DNA of 64,000 nucleotides from Xestospongia bergquistia. Lineage: Eukaryota > Porifera > Demospongiae > Haplosclerida > Petrosiidae. The translations under genes were made by a program, and so were the position numbers. Under the pieces are notes generated by a model, which worked only from the letters and a program-made list of their open reading frames with translations, searched no databases and had not been told where the DNA came from. Every line of letters starts with the position of its first letter. The first letter of the stretch is position 1. Below are positions 58,372-64,000 of this stretch, piece by piece. Location of the stretch: contig OZ014420.1 in the NCBI GenBank assembly GCA_963965975.1, forward strand, positions 3,312,001-3,376,000, in the 5' to 3' direction.

Positions 58372-58560
58372 ATTATTGTTATTATTATTGTTGCTGTTGT
58401 TGTTATTATTATTATTATCATTATTATTTTTAATGGCTATACTATTATTATTTTTGTTAACATTAATTTATTATTTTACCATTATCATTATTAAGTATTA
58501 TTAATAGTATTACTATTACTTTAGTAGTAGTAGTAGTAGTAGTATTGTTATTGTTATAAG
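58372..58560. repeat. TTA/TTG and TAG microsatellites, 3' flank of non-LTR copy 3
   Basis: ATTATTGTTATTATTATTGT units with TTG interspersed, then ATT-rich sequence and a (TAG)n run at about 58,525. Leucine-rich frames here are translations of the repeat. Confidence 0.85.
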
Positions 58561-58965
58561 TCATTTCTAAATTTTATAATAATTTGAAGTTCACTTTTGG
58601 TTTCTATATTGTCCACAGAATGTCTAATAGGTTCTTTTCACTGATTCTTGTTGGTTATGTATGAAAATTTTTTTTCTCTGTTATTAATTGGTAATTATAT
58701 ATATTATCACTAATTAATGGTGTTTGCTTAATAGAACTACCAGTCATTTCAGAAGTAATTAAAGGGTCAGTACTATGCACACCAAATACATCAAATAGGC
58801 ACACCAGTCATAGTTATAATAATATGTTATTTCCTTAAATTATCAACTATTGAAAGTAAAGAAGTTGTTCTTCAGAAGTTGTTATATTTTACAAACTCTG
58901 CCTATTATTTCCATAGATAATTTGTGTCAAAAGTCTTAACATCTGTGCAGCAGTCTTTAAAATCA

Positions 58966-60690
58966 AATTTCTATGAGTGTAAATAGCCAATGTAGTAGAT
59001 GGTGAGGTTTTGACACAAGATATGTTTGATCAGTACATTAGTAACCAATTAACATGACAAAAATTACATCACCTAATCGTTATGATTAGAAATGTGATAA
59101 AACCTAATGGCCAAACATAAAGCCTTATGATATCTGTAGCAGATCTTAAACAATTAATTTCTATTAGTCAAAGTCATCAATGAAGTTTTGGCACAGGACA
59201 TCTTCATATAGTGACGTTAGCAACCAATTCATTTGAGAGAAATGACATCATCATAATCTGCTTTACAGTGGCTTAAATCCTAATCGCCAAGCAGAAAACC
59301 TTAAGATCTCTAAGGTAGTCCTTAAAGTCTAATTTCTATGAGCCAAATGGCCAATGGAGTAGATACTGAAGCTTTAGCACAGGATTTCTTTGGAAAGTCA
59401 ATTTAATAACCAATTCACCTTAGAAAAACAACATCTTAATAGACAAGATTACAAGGACCTTTAACCTTATTTGCCAAACATAACGTCTTACAATCTCTAT
59501 CACAGTCCTTAAGCCCTAATTTATGTGAGTGAAAATGGCCAATGAAGTAGATACCAAAGTTTAAGACAAGATATCTTTTGAAAGTGACATTAGTAACAAA
59601 TTCACTTGAGAAAAATACCATAATCTTAATTGGTATGATTGCAATGATCTTAAACCCTAATCAGCAAACAAAAAGCCTTAAGATCTCTATGGTAGTCCTT
59701 AAAGTCTAATTTCTATGAGTCAAAGTGACTGATGGAATACATAGTGAAGTTTTGGCAGAAACTATTAATTGAAAGTGACATTAGTAACCAATTTACATGA
59801 GAAAAATGACATCGTCCCAGTTGGTATGATTACAGCAGCCTCAAACCATAAAGCATTAGGATGCCTATGACATCCTTTAAACAGAAATTTCTCTGATTGA
59901 AAATGACCAATGGATTAGTTAGATATTGAAGTTTTAGCACAAGATATCTTTGCTAGTAGCCAATTCACAGGACAAAAATGACTTCATCCTAATTGATATG
60001 ATTTAAAACCTAATATGCCAACATCAAGCCTTAAGATTTCTATTGCAAACCTTAATTGATCCCTCATTTATATGAGTAAAATAGCGAATGCAGTATATAC
60101 TGAAGTTTTTGCTCAGTATATCTATGTTAAAAATGATATTGTCCTAATTAGTATGATTACAGCAGACTTAAATTCTAATTGCCAAAGATAAAGCCTTAAT
60201 ATGGATATGACATCCCTTACAACTTAATTATTTTGACTAAAAACTGCCAATGGGGTAGATACTGAAGTTCAGACACATGATATCTTTGGAAAGTGATGTT
60301 AGTAAGTAATCCATATGACAAGAATGACATCACCTTAATGAACATGATTACCACGGCCTTAAGCACTATTCACATAACATAAAGTTTTAACATCTCTATG
60401 ACAGATCTTTAAACCAAATCTCTATGAGTGAAAATGACCAAAAAATAGGAACTGTAGTTTTGGCACAAGATACTTTTGGAATAAAGTGACATTAGTAACC
60501 AATTTACGTGACAAAAATGACATCATATATATCATAATAATCAGTATAATTGCAACAGCATTAAACACTAATACTGCAAAGGATAAATCCTTAATATATC
60601 TGTGGCAGTCCTTAAACCATATTTTCTATGAGTGAAAATGGCCAATGGAATAGATACTGAAGTTATGTCACAAGATATCTTAATTCTCCC
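58966..60690. repeat. Satellite of about 187 bp, some ten copies
   Basis: The phrase AATTTCTATGAGTGAAAATG recurs at about 58,966, 59,156, 59,331, 59,518, 59,708, 59,886, 60,065, 60,226, 60,416 and 60,619, spacing 161-203 bp. Other shared phrases are ACTGAAGTTTTGGCACA, AGATATCTTTGGAAAGTGAC and CCTTAAGATCTCTATG. The copies are diverged by small indels. Short frames inside are by-products. Confidence 0.9.
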
Positions 60691-60820
60691 CTTGAATCAC
60701 TTTGTAGTATCCATAACACATTCCTTTTTATTCCATTTATTTCCTCTAGTCCTCTCTAGCTGTAGATTTGTTAATGATATTAATTTATAGTAGTAAGATT
60801 CATGCTTTACTATTGACCAA

Positions 60821-60988
60821 ATAAAATTTATTGGCCAAATGTTTCAACAGTAAGTACAACTGTTATCATCAGTGGCTACATAATAAAATACAACAATGAA
60901 AACAGTCCTAATTATTGTTGTATTTTAGTACGTAGCCACTGATGATAACAGTTGTATTAACTGTTGAAACATTTGGTGAATAATTTTA
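60821..60988. mobile_element. Foldback element with two inverted hairpin-GAAAC motifs
   Basis: The arms 60,821-60,895 and 60,913-60,988 are inverted copies of about 75 bp with a 17-bp centre. Each arm read outward contains CACTGATGA, a hairpin (AACAGTT...AACTGTT in the right arm) and GAAACATTTGG followed by AATAA. The motif relates to those at 15.0 and 20.1 kb. No coding capacity. Confidence 0.8.
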
Positions 60989-61369
60989 TTTCATGACCCA
61001 AACATTCAGTGCTCTTAATTTATTATCCCCATTACCCCACTTCAAATCTATTGTACATAACCAACTTATATATAGGGTATTTCTTATATTTCAAGATGTG
61101 TGTTTTGTACTAGTTTATGTTATTGCACTCATTCTTTGCTCTGTTTGGCATAAACTATCAAAAAGTAAAAAAGGAAATTGTGATCATGAGAATCATTATT
61201 GAAGGACTATCGCTGACAATCAGTTAAGTGAATAATATACAGCATGAATTATATAAAGAAAGCTAAAACTCCAGTCAGCATTTAGTATTGAAAGGAAAGG
61301 TCAAGTGTTGCATATTTACAACCCTAAATTTTTGCCTCAAATAAGATGACGTTGTGATCTTATTTGAAA

Positions 61370-61760
61370 GGACAACTGAAGTGAAGTTTTGGGACAAGAT
61401 ATCTTTCAAAGTGACATTATTAACAAATTCGTATGAGAAGAATGACATGACCTTAATTGCAATGGTCTTACAGCCTAATCACGAAACATAAAGTCCTTAA
61501 CAACTTTATGGCAGTCCTTAACTCAAATTTCCTTAAGTCAAATTGGCCAATGAGTGGATACTGAAGTTTTGGCAGAAGATGTCTATGGAAAGTGATGTTA
61601 GTAAGTAATCCATATGACAAGAATGACATCACCTTAATGAACATGATTACCATGGTCTTAAGTGCTATTCACATAACATAAAGTTTTAACATCTCTATGA
61701 CAGATCTTAAAACCAAATCTCTATGATTGAAAATGGCAGTCCTTAACTCAAACTATACAT
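61370..61760. repeat. Satellite of about 187 bp, two further copies
   Basis: The phrases GAAGTTTTGG, AAGATATCTTTCAAAGTGAC, TTAACAACTTTATGGCAGTC and CAAATTTCC belong to the same satellite. About 110 bases starting TGGAAAGTGATGTTAGTAAG (from 61,587) are almost identical to 60,279-60,400, so this is a recent copy of that unit. Confidence 0.85.
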
Positions 61761-62220
61761 ACTTTGATCAAAAGTTGAACTTGATCAACTATTGAATGGA
61801 CTTCAAACTCTTAGTATATGGCAGATGCCATGAAGTCTCACCTGAATAGTCTGGAAAGCTGTTAACTACTTCATCACACCATACTGAATTGTCTCCAGGT
61901 ATTGATTGAATAGAAAATTCAATAGTACATGTAGTCTGTGATAATGTGTTTGTTCTTCTATTCCTAATAGTGAGTATTAAGTCTCTGTTTCAAAACCGAG
62001 TTCGCTATTCTGATAATTCAAGCCATAGAAGAAATGGCAACATACATACTTTTTGGAGACTATTTAGAGGATTGCAAAGATAAGTAGCTCAATAATCCAA
62101 CAACCTTCTATCCAACTGCCTGTACATGTACCTTTTCACTCACTACACCTACACAATACTACAATGACTATAATCAATTTAAACTCCAAGTGTGTTGTTT
62201 GTGTGTACTTGATAAAGATG
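61761..62220. other. Stretch without a supported gene
   Basis: No domain recognised. It includes the sequence leading up to the integrase-domain gene. Confidence 0.45.
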
Positions 62221-62229
62221 GAGGGTTGA

Positions 62230-63535
62230 ATTGAGAGCATAGACATACTCAAAGAAGGAATAGAGATGATGAAGAGAATCTATCCCTTGAGTTCTATAGG
62301 TGCTAAGAAGGATGTGATTATTTATTTGAAAGCATGTGTACACCTAGAAATGCTGGTTCCTAATCACTGGGACTTCACTCCTGTGACTGGTATAGTCCGC
62401 CAATTGATTGTGCAATTAACTACTGACTATGAAATGTAGGTGATTACTTTGGGTGAAAGAGGTCATGGCTGAAACTAGGCTACATAGAACTCTTCATTTT
62501 CAACAATATAATGTTGCAACCCCAAGTATATTGTGACACATGACTATGAAATGGAGGTGATTACTTTGGGTGTCGTGGTTGACTACCTTTAGACATATAT
62601 GAGGATCAAGTTAGATTCTCAGTTGAAAATTGGATTTAAAGAAACTGATATTGCAGCACTGATCATTTGCTCTACACGTATGATTAAAAAAAAGAAAATT
62701 AAAGGAGTTCTGGATAGAATGTAATCGATTCAGTGACATAACTAATGAAGATTTAGATGATCTAGTTAAGGAGATTGTGACATGCTTACCTGTTTGTGGT
62801 ATATGATCAATACAGACCCTGCTTAAAGTTAATGGTGTGATATTACAACGACAAGAAGTAAAGAAGTCTATTCATTGTGTTGACCCATTGGGACTTGAAA
62901 CTAGGCAACGTAGAACTCTTCATCATCGACAATATAATGTTGCAAGCCCAAATGCTTTGTGGCACATTGATGGATATCATAAACTTATAAGATGGAGATT
63001 AGTAATACATGGAGATATAGATGGATATAGCAGAGTTCCAGTTTACTTAAAAGTAGCCTCTAATGACAAAGCTGTGACTGTTTTTAATGCATTTCTGCAA
63101 GCTGTCGAGTGTTATGGATTACCATCTCGTGTACGTTCGGACTATGGAGGAGAAAATGTTCTAGTTGGATGGTTCATGCTCGAACATTCTGAGAGAGGTC
63201 TGGACAGAGGAAGTTTATCTGTGGTAGAAGTGTCCACACAAGGCTGCATTAGTTTCTATTACTTCCTATTCTATTCACTGAAAGAAGTGGGTCTATTAGA
63301 TCCAGCTAGTGAAGTTGATATATGTGCCCTTCACTTTGTTTATCTACCAATTATTCAATATCAAGTGGACATGTTTCGTGAGGCATGGTGTAATCATCCT
63401 CTCCATATAACACACAACCGAACACCACATCAGCTATGGATTCTTGGAAGGGCTCAAGCTAGGATAGAAACACCAACTAGCAGGGCAGTACTGGGAGTTA
63501 CTGGAATTACTGAAGTATGTATATTTTGTAATTGA
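62230..63535 (+). pseudogene. Integrase-core (rve) gene without reverse transcriptase, broken
   Basis: From 62,837 an open frame carries [16 protein letters not shown], then [33 protein letters not shown] and [16 protein letters not shown]. The acidic residues in HIDGYHK and RSDYGG are the first two of the rve integrase triad. The later part ([30 protein letters not shown]) fits a family of stand-alone integrase genes seen in sponges, cnidarians and fish. The upstream part (62,235-62,440, IESIDILKEGIEMMKRIY, LVPNHWDFTPVTGIVRQL) also belongs to it. No reverse transcriptase lies nearby, so it is either a Ginger-like cut-and-paste element or a retained gene copy. It is broken, with several breaks in the region before 62,830 and a copied segment at 62,456-62,541. 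Confidence 0.65.
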
Positions 63536-64000
63536 TGTCATGTTATACAATATGTGTCGTGTAATTTACAAAGCACTATTAGTCATTATGACACCACTTA
63601 GAACAAGTACATTTGTCCTTGATATAATCATTAGTTATAACTTTTTTTAATCCCAAAAGCCACAAAAACAAGTGAGGACCTAAATTTCCAAAATGTTCTG
63701 GGAAAGGACTCCCCCAGTACCTGCCTAGAATTTTAGTTGGTATAGTTTGCACACTTTGTTACTTTTGATCAATCCCTCCCCCCCCCCCCTTCAAAACATA
63801 AATTCTATAATAAACCTTGCTTTGTGTATTAGCTTATATGTAGAGTACCAAATGTGCCATTAGTACACAATTTTTTATCGTTTTCTCCATTTCACTACAC
63901 CCAACAAAGAATGGCTTAGTGGAATACAGTTAATATAATAAATTAAACAGTGGACTTCATCTTCAGAGCGGATATTACTCACAGGACAATCATTAGGATA
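63536..64000. other. Stretch without a supported gene, with poly-C run
   Basis: A run of about 12 C lies at 63,778-63,790. No domain recognised up to the window edge. Confidence 0.5.

Noticed and set aside
57206-58504. Leucine-rich frames at both ends of the non-LTR fragment
   Set aside because: They arise from TTA/TTG microsatellites.
60940-60975. Canonical hammerhead ribozyme at the CTGATGA...GAAAC motif
   Set aside because: An unpaired U stands between CUGAUGA and the stem, and no matching helix III or cleavage triplet is evident. The copies at 15.0 and 20.1 kb do not keep the full CUGAUGA. I report it only as a ribozyme-like recurring hairpin.
60993-61202. Frame with a single membrane segment (FVLVYVIALILCSVW)
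   Set aside because: No homologous family, no exon chain, and part of the frame is the edge of a foldback element.
1-64000. tRNA and rRNA genes
   Set aside because: No cloverleaf with A and B boxes and no rRNA-like conserved block was noticed on reading; a covariance search was not possible.

Overview
The window looks like a marine demosponge nuclear genome, very probably Amphimedon or a close relative. It is AT-rich, the introns are tiny (one is 41 bp), and it carries decayed pieces of gene families I associate with that lineage: a polytopic receptor with a beta-helix-like ectodomain, SRCR/LDLa domains, and death-fold (CARD-like) proteins with their characteristic C-terminal modules. This assignment rests on remembered family resemblance, not on a search. 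No intact conserved host gene is visible. Almost everything that codes is a transposable element or a broken gene.

Layout. 0.3-3 kb: a minus-strand gene whose 3' part is an array of six short exons, each a multiple of three bases long, with a divergent plus-strand first exon 62 bp away. 3-9 kb: a broken hAT transposase butted against a Tnp_2/DUF4218 (CACTA-type) transposase, then the 3' end of a Ty3/Gypsy fossil. 11.5-15 kb: a MULE fragment with a patchwork duplication, a 185-bp MITE with 8-bp target duplications, a 430-bp foldback element and a death-fold fragment. 16.8-25.3 kb: about 2.3 copies of a roughly 3.9-kb macro-repeat built of exon-like units and minisatellites. 25.8-28.3 kb: a broken two-pore-channel-like gene on the minus strand. 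28.9-30.5 kb: ZSWIM/FAR1-type MULE pieces facing opposite ways.

30.6-41.7 kb is a nest of elements: two non-LTR retrotransposons with restriction-like-endonuclease-type C-termini on the minus strand, one of them split by a complete 3,198-bp CACTA element (CACTA termini, 3-bp GAT target duplication), then a BEL/Pao fossil. 41.7-46 kb: a PHD-finger remnant and three Ty3/Gypsy fossils. 46.3-56.1 kb: broken host-type genes (death-fold protein, SMC6-like fragment, polytopic receptor, SRCR/LDLa). 57.2-58.5 kb: a third copy of the non-LTR family set between TTA/TTG microsatellites. 59-61.8 kb: a satellite of about 187 bp, interrupted by a foldback hairpin. 62.2-63.5 kb: an integrase-domain (rve) gene with an internally copied segment.

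The best-supported structural findings are (1) the CACTA element, whose divergent two-gene layout is kept while its Tnp_2 core is precisely missing, (2) the association of the non-LTR family with TTA/TTG microsatellites, (3) the array of individually skippable exons, (4) the macro-repeat of exon-like units, and (5) a recurring hairpin-plus-GAAAC motif. All coordinates of decayed features are approximate unless splice sites or termini are named.
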